From the NCBI GenBank assembly GCA_046756445.1, contig JBHHWI010000040.1, positions 1 through 23,823 of the forward strand: a stretch of 23,823 bases of DNA. Direction: 5' to 3'. A program made the translations under genes and the position numbers. Below the pieces are notes generated by a model. The model worked only from the letters and a program-made list of their open reading frames with translations, did not search any database and was not told where the DNA came from. The stretch comes from JACZWL01 sp046756445 (GTDB lineage Bacteria; Pseudomonadota; Gammaproteobacteria; Steroidobacterales; Woeseiaceae). Shown piece after piece: positions 17,807-23,823 of this stretch; the stretch's first letter is position 1; every line of letters starts with the position of its first letter.

Positions 17807-17874
17807 CGGTGCCGGAGCGAACTTTCCTAACTTGTTCTTCCGAGAACAAGTTAGGAAAGTTCGCTCCGGCACCG
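17807..17874. repeat. 68-bp perfect palindrome between convergent yciK and rluB
   Basis: Two 32-nt arms (17807-17838 and 17843-17874) are exact reverse complements around a 4-nt loop (TCCG). The outer 20 nt are CGGTGCCGGAGCGAACTTTC, the same as the end of the 136-bp element upstream of yciK. Either strand would give a very stable hairpin, so it should act as a bidirectional barrier. On the minus strand it encodes the last seven residues of rluB (RCRSELS) and its TAA stop. Confidence 0.9.
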
Positions 17875-18615
17875 TTCTGGCGGTTTGAGCCCGGCCTCCA
17901 GGTAGAGCAGCCGAACCTGCGCAGGCGTCAGCGCTTCGTATGCGCCGCGTCGCAGAGCACGCGGTAAGGCGATCGGGCCGTAGCCCACACGTATCAGGCG
18001 TGTGACCGCGTAGCCGATTGCCGACCACAGGCGCCGCACCTCGCGATTGCGCCCCTCTCGCAGAGTCACGTTATACCAACGATTCGTGCCCTCACCGCCA
18101 ACCGCCCGAATACTCTGGAATGCCGCCCGACCGTCCTCGAGATCGATTCCACTGCGCAGTCTGGCCAGTTCCGTGCCGGACGGACTGCCATGCACCCTGA
18201 CGGCGTATCGACGAGTCAATTCCGATGAGGGATGCATCAATGCGTTGGCCAGCTCCCCATCGGTCGTAAACAACAGCAGCCCGCTTGTCGTCATGTCCAG
18301 TCGGCCAACAGCAATCCACCGGCCGCCCTTCAGCTTCGGGAGCGCATCGAATACCAGGCGTCGCCCCTCGGGATCCGAGCGGGTGGTGATTTCGTCTGCC
18401 GGTTTGTTATAGATGAGGTGCCGGTGCGTCTGGCGAGCAGCACCGACTCGAAGCCGCCGCCCGTCCAGCGTGATGGATTCGGATCCGCTGACCTGGTCCC
18501 CTAAACGGGCGACTCGACCGTCTATGCTGAGCCGGCTGGCCTGAATCCAGCCTTCGATTTCGCGGCGTGATCCGTAACCTGCCGCAGCGAGCACCTTCTG
18601 GACGCGCTCGGGCAT
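17851..18615 (-). CDS. rluB: 23S rRNA pseudouridine synthase RluB family
   Basis: A 254-residue RsuA/RluB-family enzyme; RluB makes pseudouridine at 23S position 2605. An S4 RNA-binding domain occupies residues about 2-60 (ERVQKVLAAAGYGSRREIEGWI...GDQV). The catalytic Asp lies in GRLDMTTSGLLLFTTDGE, and the family motif EGRNREVRRLWSAIGYAVTRLIRVGYGPI is near the C-terminus. Family members often carry longer basic tails. This one ends just after GLKPPE, and its last seven codons and stop come from the 17807-17874 palindrome, so the native tail may have been cut by the insertion. It follows scpB after 12 bp, with its GGA ribosome-binding site at the scpB stop. Confidence 0.93.
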   Translation of the reverse strand: MPERVQKVLAAAGYGSRREIEGWIQASRLSIDGRVARLGDQVSGSESITLDGRRLRVGAARQTHRHLIYNKPADEITTRSDPEGRRLVFDALPKLKGGRWIAVGRLDMTTSGLLLFTTDGELANALMHPSSELTRRYAVRVHGSPSGTELARLRSGIDLEDGRAAFQSIRAVGGEGTNRWYNVTLREGRNREVRRLWSAIGYAVTRLIRVGYGPIALPRALRRGAYEALTPAQVRLLYLEAGLKPPERCRSELS

Positions 18616-18627
18616 TTCTTGTTTTCC

Positions 18628-19440
18628 TCAGGTACCCGAACGTGATGCGTCCGCATCTTCCGCGCTACCGGCATCGGCCTGGTCCGACCCGTTACTCTCG
18701 TCCTCCGGCGATTCAGCCCATTCGGCCGGAATTTCAACCTGGAATCCCGTGTCGGCGATCAGTTCCGGGATGTCGTCAATGTCGAAATCGTCATCCTCAT
18801 CGTCATCCTCGGCACCTTCCGGACTGACAACGGGGAGGTCCTTCACTTCGGCGGTCTCAAACGGCAGGTCCTCTTCCTCGACGGTCGGAAGATCGAGCTG
18901 CACGCGAAGGGTTTCCCAATCCGCGAGGTCCGCCAGTGGCGGCAGGTCGTCGAGCTTCTTCAGCCCGAAGTAATCGAGAAACAGCTTGGTCGTGCCGAAC
19001 ATGGCCGGACGTCCCGGGACGTCCCGATGGCCGACAACGCGGATCCATTCACGCTCCAGCAGTGTACGAATGATGTTGGTACTCACCGACACCCCGCGAA
19101 TGTCCTCGATGTCGCCGCGCGTTACCGGTTGTCGATAGGCCACGAGCGCCAGCGTTTCGAACAATGCACGCGAATATCGTGGCGGCCTTTCCTCCCATAG
19201 TTTGTGCAGGCGCTCCGCCATGGAAGCCCTGACCTGAACCCGATAGCCGGACGCGACTTCCTCGATCGTGATTCCCCGATCCTCGTACTCGTCCTGCAAG
19301 GTGCTGATCGCCTGTCTGATCCGCGATTTCTCCGGCACAGACCCGTCGACAAACAAGCCCTGTATCTGATCGATGTTGAGCGGTCGTCCGGCTGCCAACA
19401 ACGCGGACTCGACAAAATGCTTGATCTCAGTTTCGTCCAT
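18628..19440 (-). CDS. scpB: Segregation and condensation protein ScpB
   Basis: A 270-residue winged-helix protein that dimerises and binds ScpA to complete the SMC-ScpAB chromosome condensin. The conserved region covers residues about 1-185: LSPL-like start replaced here by MDETEIKHFVESALLAAGRPL, then YRVQVRASMAERLHKLWEERPPRYSRALFETLALVAYRQPVTR and the hallmark VSTNIIRTLLEREWIRVVGHRDVPGRPAMFGTTKLFLDYFGL-type block. The C-terminal 80 residues are low-complexity and strongly acidic (EDDDEDDDFDIDDIPE), common in proteobacterial ScpB. It is 43 bp after scpA. No smc gene is in the window, and gammaproteobacteria with ScpAB rather than MukBEF keep it elsewhere. Confidence 0.94.
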   Translation of the reverse strand: MDETEIKHFVESALLAAGRPLNIDQIQGLFVDGSVPEKSRIRQAISTLQDEYEDRGITIEEVASGYRVQVRASMAERLHKLWEERPPRYSRALFETLALVAYRQPVTRGDIEDIRGVSVSTNIIRTLLEREWIRVVGHRDVPGRPAMFGTTKLFLDYFGLKKLDDLPPLADLADWETLRVQLDLPTVEEEDLPFETAEVKDLPVVSPEGAEDDDEDDDFDIDDIPELIADTGFQVEIPAEWAESPEDESNGSDQADAGSAEDADASRSGT

Positions 19441-19483
19441 TTAAGTCCGCTCTCTCCGATTACGCATGCAGATTAACGAACGT

Positions 19484-20368
19484 TCAGAACTCGTCTTCGT
19501 CGGATACGAGGCGAACCGACGAGGCCGCTCGCACGTGCAACGGGGCATATGCTTCGGCCTGCGCGACTTCGATCGTCGATTCCCGAAGTAGTTCGAGTAC
19601 GGCGACAAACGTGACGGCCACCCCCATTCGCCCTTCCTCCGGATCAAACAGTTCTGCAAAGGCGGTAAACGAACCTGACTTCACGCGGGTCAGGATTTCG
19701 GACATGCGCTGCCGTACCGACAGCGGCTCGCGCTGAAGATGCAGGTTCGAAAACATCTCGGCGCGCTTGAGAACGTCGTGAAAAGCGAGCAACAATTCCT
19801 TCAGCGTGACATCCGGCATCTTGGCTACCACATTCCGCTCGGGCGCCTCGACATTTGCGACGAACACGTCCCGCTCCAGACGCGGCAGCGTGCCCAGATC
19901 CTCCGCCGCCTTCTGGAATCGCTCGTACTCCTGCAAACGCCGGACCAACTCCGCACGCGGGTCTGCCTCGTCCTCGTCCTGGCTTTCGGCACGCGGCAGC
20001 AACATGCGCGACTTGATCTCCGCAAGCATCGCGGCCATCAGCAGGTATTCGCCTGCCAGTTCAAGCTGCATCTCCTTCATCAGCTCGATGTATTCGACGT
20101 ACTGCCGCGTTATTTCTGCGATCGGGATATCCAGCACGTCGATGTTTTGGCGGCGAATCAGGTACAACAACAGATCAAGCGGACCCTCGAACGCCTCGAG
20201 AAAGACCTGCAGCGCGTACGGCGGGATGTAGAGGTCCTGGGGTAGCTCGGTAACCGGCTCGCCATCGACGACCGCAAAAGGCATCTCCGCTTGCGCCGGC
20301 TCCATTTCCCCGTCCGACGGCGGTTTGGGTGCATCTTTGCTCGTAAGAACTCTGAGTTCAGGTTTCAT
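19484..20368 (-). CDS. scpA: Segregation and condensation protein ScpA
   Basis: A 294-residue kleisin that bridges the SMC heads. After a 50-residue variable leader, the kleisin N-terminal region is clear: FEGPLDLLLYLIRRQNIDVLDIPIAEIT (residues about 59-86), then EYLLMAAMLAEIKSRMLLPR, and a C-terminal winged helix around GRMGVAVTFVAVLELLRES. An acidic/charged linker (ESQDEDEADPRAEL) follows the N-domain as usual. It lies upstream of scpB in the same operon and 52 bp after yciO. I chose the ATG at 20368, the only start giving the leader seen in relatives; ribosome-binding site is weak. Confidence 0.94.
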   Translation of the reverse strand: MKPELRVLTSKDAPKPPSDGEMEPAQAEMPFAVVDGEPVTELPQDLYIPPYALQVFLEAFEGPLDLLLYLIRRQNIDVLDIPIAEITRQYVEYIELMKEMQLELAGEYLLMAAMLAEIKSRMLLPRAESQDEDEADPRAELVRRLQEYERFQKAAEDLGTLPRLERDVFVANVEAPERNVVAKMPDVTLKELLLAFHDVLKRAEMFSNLHLQREPLSVRQRMSEILTRVKSGSFTAFAELFDPEEGRMGVAVTFVAVLELLRESTIEVAQAEAYAPLHVRAASSVRLVSDEDEF

Positions 20369-20420
20369 CGGATTGCCAAGCGAGGAAGCCGCATTTTAGC
20401 CCAAATCGACGTACAAGCCT

Positions 20421-21053
20421 CTATTTGTTGTGCGTTCGTAGCGCACTGACATCGCCCCGTCCCTCACGCAGTATTTCCACCGAGCCGCCCGACAGGTCGA
20501 TCACGCTGGTCGGTTCGATGCCGGTCGGGCCACCGTCAACAATCAGTTCGATGTCGTGCCCGATACGTTTCCCGATCTCCGCGACGTCGGTCAGCGGCCA
20601 GGCATCCCCTGGCAGGGTCAGCGTCGAACTCATAACCGGCTCGCCCAGCGCGTCGAGCATCGCACGAACGATCGGATGGTCGGGGACACGTATGCCGATC
20701 GTCCTTCTCATCGGGTTCTGTAAGCGCTTCGGTACCTCGCGCGTCGCCTGCAGTATAAACGTATAGGGCCCCGGTGTGGCCGACCTCATCAGCCGGTAGG
20801 CCCAGTTATCGACCCGGGCGTAGAGGCTAATCTCGGACAGGTCTTTGCAGACCAGCGTGAAATTGTGCCTCTTGTCCGTCTGCCGGATCCTGCGGATCCG
20901 GTCCATTGCCCCCTTGTCGCCAATATGGCAGCCGAACGCGTAACTCGAGTCCGTCGGGTAGGCTACAAGCCCACCGTGGCGGATAGTCGCGACGACCTCG
21001 GCGACGCGCCTCTGTTGCGGATTTGATGGATGTATTGTGACGATCCGTGCCAT
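20421..21053 (-). CDS. yciO: YciO-type YrdC/Sua5-family protein
   Basis: A 210-residue protein of the Sua5/YrdC fold, close in sequence to E. coli YciO (206 aa). Relatives TsaC and Sua5 make threonylcarbamoyl-AMP for the t6A tRNA modification; the YciO subgroup has debated activity. Signature blocks are HPSNPQQRRV at the start, GGLVAYPTDSSYAFGCHIGDK, KRHNFTLVCKDLSE and the RRTIGIRVPDHPI loop, with PTSVIDL at the C-terminus. The frame extends to 21125, but the ATG at 21053 gives the conserved MARIVTIHPSNPQQ start. It is the first gene of the minus-strand run with scpA, scpB and rluB, and is divergent from yciB. Confidence 0.93.
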   Translation of the reverse strand: MARIVTIHPSNPQQRRVAEVVATIRHGGLVAYPTDSSYAFGCHIGDKGAMDRIRRIRQTDKRHNFTLVCKDLSEISLYARVDNWAYRLMRSATPGPYTFILQATREVPKRLQNPMRRTIGIRVPDHPIVRAMLDALGEPVMSSTLTLPGDAWPLTDVAEIGKRIGHDIELIVDGGPTGIEPTSVIDLSGGSVEILREGRGDVSALRTHNK

Positions 21054-21098
21054 GCGCGGATTGTAGCGGCATCGGAAAGGTACCGCTCGATCTGCTCT

Positions 21099-21129
21099 GC
21101 GCATGTATCGGCAGACGTTGTACATGCGC
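21099..21129. promoter_or_regulatory. Dyad in the yciO-yciB divergent gap, candidate operator
   Basis: GCGCATGTA (21099-21107) and its exact complement TACATGCGC (21121-21129) are separated by 13 nt, so half-sites are centred 22 bp apart, two helical turns. It touches a possible -10 for yciB (TATCAT, 21130-21135) for which no -35 is evident. The regulator is unknown. Confidence 0.4.
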
Positions 21130-21173
21130 TATCATTCGCCACCACTTTTTTGGGTCCTGTCTACGAGCTTCCG

Positions 21174-21731
21174 ATGCAGTTATTGGCTGATTTCTTGCCC
21201 TTGCTCTTCTTCTTCGCGGCGTACGCATATGACGACCTGTACTTCGCTGTCGGCGTCCTGATGGTTGCCATGCCCGTCGGCCTGGCACTGAAGACATTAT
21301 TGACCCGAAAGCTCGACAAGATGTACCTGGGCTCGACGATATTTCTGCTCGTGCTCGGGAGCGCGACACTTCTCTACCGCAATCCGCTTTTTCTCTATTG
21401 GAAACCGACGGCGTTTTACTGGGTCGTCAGCGTCGCGTTCCTGGCAAGCCACTGGATCGGGACCAAGACAATCGTGGAAAGACTATTCGGCCAGGCTGCC
21501 GAGCTGAGTCGCGAGCAATGGACCAGGCTCAACCTTATGTGGGTCGCATTTTTTGTTTTTGCCGGCGGCCTGAACCTCTACGTCGCCTACACGTTCAGCG
21601 AGCCGGTGTGGGTCAAATTCAAGGTTTTCGGTTTGCTCGGCCTGACACTGATCTTCGTGATCATTCAGGCCGTCTGGATGACGATCGCCAGTAACAAGGA
21701 CCCGACCGAAACTGAAAAATCCGAGATCTGA
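21174..21731 (+). CDS. yciB: Inner membrane-spanning protein YciB / septation protein A
   Basis: A 185-residue integral inner-membrane protein (also called IspZ), affecting cell-envelope and septum formation in enterobacteria and Shigella. Five or six hydrophobic helices are evident. The family opening MQLLADFLPLLFFFAAYAYDDLYFA and the conserved RLNLMWVAFFVFAGGLNLYVAY with VWVKFKVFGLLGLTLIF are clear. The ATG at 21174 matches the family N-terminus, although the frame opens at 21030. It leads a plus-strand run with yciI (1 bp later), bolA and a parvulin. Confidence 0.94.
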   Translation: MQLLADFLPLLFFFAAYAYDDLYFAVGVLMVAMPVGLALKTLLTRKLDKMYLGSTIFLLVLGSATLLYRNPLFLYWKPTAFYWVVSVAFLASHWIGTKTIVERLFGQAAELSREQWTRLNLMWVAFFVFAGGLNLYVAYTFSEPVWVKFKVFGLLGLTLIFVIIQAVWMTIASNKDPTETEKSEI

Positions 21732-21732
21732 C

Positions 21733-22032
21733 ATGTGGTACGCAATCATCAGTGAGGACGTGGAAGACAGTCTCGGACTTCGTACAAGCGTACGAGAGAA
21801 GCACCTGGCACGTCTGAATGCCTTGGCCGAACAAGGGCGCCTCCTGACGGCCGGTCCGCACCCGGCGGCCGACGCAGAGGACCCCGGACCCGCCGGCTTC
21901 ACCGGTAGCCTGGTAATCGCCGACTTTCCGTCGCTGGGCGAGGCGCGAGCATGGGCCGATGCCGACCCGTACGTCGATGCCGGCGTCTATCAAGAAGTGG
22001 TCGTCAAACCCTTCAAAAGGATTCTTCCTTGA
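21733..22032 (+). CDS. yciI: YciI family protein
   Basis: A 99-residue protein of the YciI fold (ferredoxin-like, possible small-molecule enzyme or binding role; function unproved). Family landmarks: start MWYAIISEDVEDSLGLR, then REKHLARLNALAEQGRLLTAGPHPA, where the His and Asp pair proposed as active site is around H23 and later D76 (ADADPYVDAGVY). It starts one base after the yciB stop, and its TGA overlaps the TTG start of bolA. Confidence 0.92.
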   Translation: MWYAIISEDVEDSLGLRTSVREKHLARLNALAEQGRLLTAGPHPAADAEDPGPAGFTGSLVIADFPSLGEARAWADADPYVDAGVYQEVVVKPFKRILP

Positions 22033-22316
22033 CAACCGACCGGGAATCCCGGATTCGGCAATGCCTGAACGAGCATTTCCTGCCGACCGAGCTCTTACTC
22101 AGGGACCAGAGTCACCTGCACGCCGGCCATGTGGGTGCGAAGGATGGCAAGGGTCATTTCGATATCACGATCGTGTCACCGGCCTTCGACGGCAAAAGTC
22201 GCTTACAGCGGCACAGAATGGTTTATGATGCGCTCGCCAGTCTGCTCGAGTCTGACATTCACGCGCTCCGGATCAGGGCATATACACCGTCCGAACCGCG
22301 ATCCGGAGCAACATAG
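22029..22316 (+). CDS. bolA: BolA family protein
   Basis: A 95-residue BolA-fold protein; family members pair with monothiol glutaredoxins around Fe-S clusters and also affect envelope and stress gene expression. The core is plain: LHAGHVGAKDGKGHF, ITIVSPAFDGKSRLQRHRMVYDALASLL. RHRMVY is the classic BolA helix motif. The best start is the TTG at 22029, which overlaps the yciI stop as TTGA and gives the normal N-terminus (LTTDRESRIRQCL). An upstream start (21951) would run through yciI in another frame and is rejected. A non-ATG start coupled to yciI suggests low, co-ordinated translation. Confidence 0.9.
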   Translation: MTTDRESRIRQCLNEHFLPTELLLRDQSHLHAGHVGAKDGKGHFDITIVSPAFDGKSRLQRHRMVYDALASLLESDIHALRIRAYTPSEPRSGAT

Positions 22317-22345
22317 ATTTTGACCTGACCAAGGAAACCCCGATC

Positions 22346-23158
22346 ATGTATCTGAAGAATGGTTCCGCAACCGTCGGAACTCGATCAGCTGCGATGACCC
22401 TCACAGGCTTTGTTGCGCTCGCCGTAACGTCTGCCGGAGCTGAATCTATCGCGACGATCAACGGAACCAGTCTCGACAGTGCGGTACTGGAAGTCTACGT
22501 GCAGACGCGCACCAAAAGGCCGCTCAGCGGCATTTCCGAGCAAGAGCGAGATGCTCTCGTGTCGGAATTGACAGATCTCTATGTCCTTTCAACGCAGCCT
22601 GAGTCTGCGGACCTCAAGAAAGACCCTGCGGTCGCAGCGCAACTTGAACTGCAAGAGCGTGCCATCGTCGCCCAGGCCTTCGCCACCAGGTATTTCTCTG
22701 AAAACGTGGCAACCGAGGAAGAAATACAGGCGGAATATGACATGCAGGCACAATCTGCCCCGCCACTGCAGTACAAGGCACGGCACATTCTCGTTCCGAC
22801 GCAGGGTGCAGCGGTTGGCCTCATTGCCGAGCTCGACTCCGGCAGCGACTTTGCCACGCTGGCGATGGAGAACTCCACGGGCCCATCCGCCCAGGACGGC
22901 GGTGCTCTGCCCTGGTTTTCTCCGGATCAGATGGTCAAGCCCTTTTCAGATGCCGTTGCCGCACTCGAGGATGGCAAGTACACCAGCGAACCCGTTCAAA
23001 CAGAATTTGGCTGGCACATCATCTTGCGAGAAGAGTCGCGATTGAACGAACCGCCGCCCCTTGAAAGTGTTCGTGACACAATTAAACAGAACCTTGCTCA
23101 GAAGAAATTTCAGGCGCACTTGAAGAAACTTCGCGTCGATGCAACAAGCAGCAATTAG
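22346..23158 (+). CDS. Periplasmic parvulin-type peptidyl-prolyl isomerase
   Basis: A 270-residue exported foldase. The signal peptide covers residues 1-32 (cleavage after SAGA), followed by an N-terminal helical chaperone region and a single PpiC rotamase domain at about residues 147-240: YKARHILVPTQGAA, LDSGSDFATLAMENSTGPSA, DGGALPWFSPDQMVKPFSDA, EFGWHIILREE. The conserved His pair (ARHI and GWHI) is present. AAGGA lies before the ATG at 22346. Placement after yciB-yciI-bolA is common in gammaproteobacteria. Substrates are not known. Confidence 0.93.
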   Translation: MYLKNGSATVGTRSAAMTLTGFVALAVTSAGAESIATINGTSLDSAVLEVYVQTRTKRPLSGISEQERDALVSELTDLYVLSTQPESADLKKDPAVAAQLELQERAIVAQAFATRYFSENVATEEEIQAEYDMQAQSAPPLQYKARHILVPTQGAAVGLIAELDSGSDFATLAMENSTGPSAQDGGALPWFSPDQMVKPFSDAVAALEDGKYTSEPVQTEFGWHIILREESRLNEPPPLESVRDTIKQNLAQKKFQAHLKKLRVDATSSN

Positions 23159-23189
23159 CTTTACTTAATTCGATTCTGTTTAACAAAAG

Positions 23190-23210
23190 GACACTGATAA
23201 GTGTCTGTTT
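23190..23210 (+). terminator. Weak terminator-like hairpin after the parvulin gene
   Basis: GACACT, a GATA loop and AGTGTC form a 6-bp stem followed by TGTTT. The stem is short and only half G/C, so termination would be partial. Confidence 0.35.
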
Positions 23211-23229
23211 CTAAGAGTGAAAATTGTTT

Positions 23230-23272
23230 TGTGAGGGTGATCACAGCAATTGAAAAGTGATCTACCTATAGT
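23230..23272 (+). promoter_or_regulatory. CRP/Vfr-type site and -10 of a predicted class II promoter
   Basis: TGTGAGGGTGATCACA (23230-23245) is an exact TGTGA-N6-TCACA dyad. A -10-like TATAGT follows at 23267-23272, which puts the transcription start near 23279, 41.5 bp from the dyad centre: the spacing of class II CRP-activated promoters. There is no good -35, as expected for such promoters. GTGATC also repeats 20 bp downstream (23257-23262). Confidence 0.55.
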
Positions 23273-23277
23273 GCGCA

Positions 23278-23377
23278 GCGAGTCGCCTCTAATCGCTCAG
23301 GGGCGACTCCTCCAACCCTCGCATCTCCTTAAATGTTGATACGAGATCTAAGTCGGCAGGGACGCCGACTTTTTTTT
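23278..23377 (+). ncRNA. Predicted ~100-nt small RNA with intrinsic terminator
   Basis: The segment has no reading frame but has three foldable parts. Stem 1 is GAGTCGCC/GGCGACTC (arms 23280-23287 and 23302-23309). A weaker middle stem is ATCTC/GAGAT. The 3' end is the terminator AGTCGGC/GCCGACT with T8. Between stems lie single-stranded C-rich stretches (CTCCTCCAACCC and ATCTCCTT) that could pair with Shine-Dalgarno sequences, a feature of many trans-acting small RNAs. No known family was recognised. The CRP-type promoter upstream is spaced to start transcription at its first base. Whether it is expressed is not shown. Confidence 0.5.
23351..23377 (+). terminator. Strong intrinsic terminator
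   Basis: AGTCGGC, loop AGGGAC, GCCGACT, then eight T residues: a perfect 7-bp GC-rich stem with a full U-tract on the plus strand. It ends 14 bp before the stop codon of the convergent DUF5666-like gene. Confidence 0.85.
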
Positions 23378-23391
23378 GCGCCTGACTTTTG

Positions 23392-23823
23392 TCAGTCGAG
23401 ACTCAGCAGCGGATCGGCAACCAACAGGCCCATACCGCGGTACGCTCTGCCCGCGACAGCAACTTCAGCACCGACCTGCGGTGCAACGCCGCCCGACAAC
23501 AGGGCGTTGTAGTCAACTGTCACCCCGCTCACGACTGCCCGTCCGAGAGAACGATCGACTTCGTCAACAATACCGCGCAAGAATGAAGCACCAGCGATAC
23601 TCCGGCGTACCGGGAATACCTGCGCATCCAATATGCCACCACTATCCGCATCTAAAGAGCCGTAAACAGCAACTGTCATGCCGGCGCCCAAGCCACCCAG
23701 GCGGCCCAGATCACCAAACACCGTCTGACCCAGCACAGATATAAAGCCGTCACCGATGTGGTCGATTTCACCGAGTACGAGCAATTCCGCATCGCTCCCA
23801 CTGATGCTCTGGCCGTCGCTGCC
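23392..23823 (-). CDS. DUF5666-like protein, C-terminal part only
   Basis: The minus-strand frame is open from the window edge to a TGA at 23392, giving 143 residues without a true start. A TTG at 23784 is open but the frame continues beyond it, and I take the gene as truncated by the window. The sequence is beta-rich and rich in Gly and Val, with tandem units such as LVLGEIDHIGDGFISVLGQTV, MTVAVYGSLDADSGGILDAQVF, FLRGIVDEVDRSLGRAVVSG and VGAEVAVAGRAYRGMGLLVAD. This 'GxVxxVDxxxGxxxVxGxxV ... GxxVxVxG' rhythm is that of DUF5666 OB-like repeats, usually in exported proteins of unknown function. It ends convergently with the small-RNA terminator. Confidence 0.6.
   Translation of the reverse strand, partial: GSDGQSISGSDAELLVLGEIDHIGDGFISVLGQTVFGDLGRLGGLGAGMTVAVYGSLDADSGGILDAQVFPVRRSIAGASFLRGIVDEVDRSLGRAVVSGVTVDYNALLSGGVAPQVGAEVAVAGRAYRGMGLLVADPLLSLD

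Noticed and set aside
23250..23272. TTGAAA as the -35 of the small-RNA promoter
   Set aside because: Only 11 bp from TATAGT, too close; the CRP-type spacing explains the promoter better.

Overview
The window is a conserved housekeeping block from a high-GC gammaproteobacterium. Gene order, rather than any single gene, points there. The minus-strand series gyrA-serC-(serA)-pheA-aroA-cmk-rpsA-ihfB-lapA-lapB, with ubiG and a MupP-like phosphatase divergent from gyrA, matches the Pseudomonas-type arrangement. The yciO/scpA/scpB/rluB and yciB/yciI/bolA/parvulin groups are also typical of the class. A marine lineage such as Woeseiales/Steroidobacterales is a guess, not shown by the sequence.

Layout: (1) 1-1730, minus: the N-terminus of an exported protein cut by the window edge, galU, and a small ComEA-like helix-hairpin-helix protein. 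(2) 1838-5732, minus: lapB, lapA, ihfB and rpsA, interrupted by two palindromic or inverted-repeat insertions. (3) 5850-13900, minus: cmk, aroA, pheA, serA, serC, gyrA. This is a tightly packed run for serine and aromatic amino acid synthesis, CMP phosphorylation and DNA gyrase. (4) 14164-17804, plus: ubiG, mupP-like, rmuC, yciK. (5) 17851-21053, minus: yciO, scpA, scpB, rluB (listed in transcription order). (6) 21174-23158, plus: yciB, yciI, bolA, periplasmic parvulin. (7) 23159-23391: an intergenic segment that looks like a complete small-RNA gene with a CRP-type site. (8) 23392-23823, minus: the C-terminal part of a DUF5666-like protein.

The genes themselves are mostly core functions. The unusual content is between them. 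Four palindromic elements (1838-1897, 3489-3651, 16911-17046, 17807-17874) all lie just past gene 3' ends. Three of them supply the stop codon of the neighbouring gene (lapB, ihfB, rluB), and for rluB also the last seven codons. The elements at 16911-17046 and 17807-17874 share ends and bracket yciK. The second strong signal is at 23230-23377: a perfect TGTGA-N6-TCACA dyad centred about 41.5 bp before the predicted start of a roughly 100-nt structured transcript that ends in a textbook intrinsic terminator. I consider this putative CRP/Vfr-activated small RNA the best candidate for an undescribed system here. No rRNA, tRNA, CRISPR array or transposase gene was seen.
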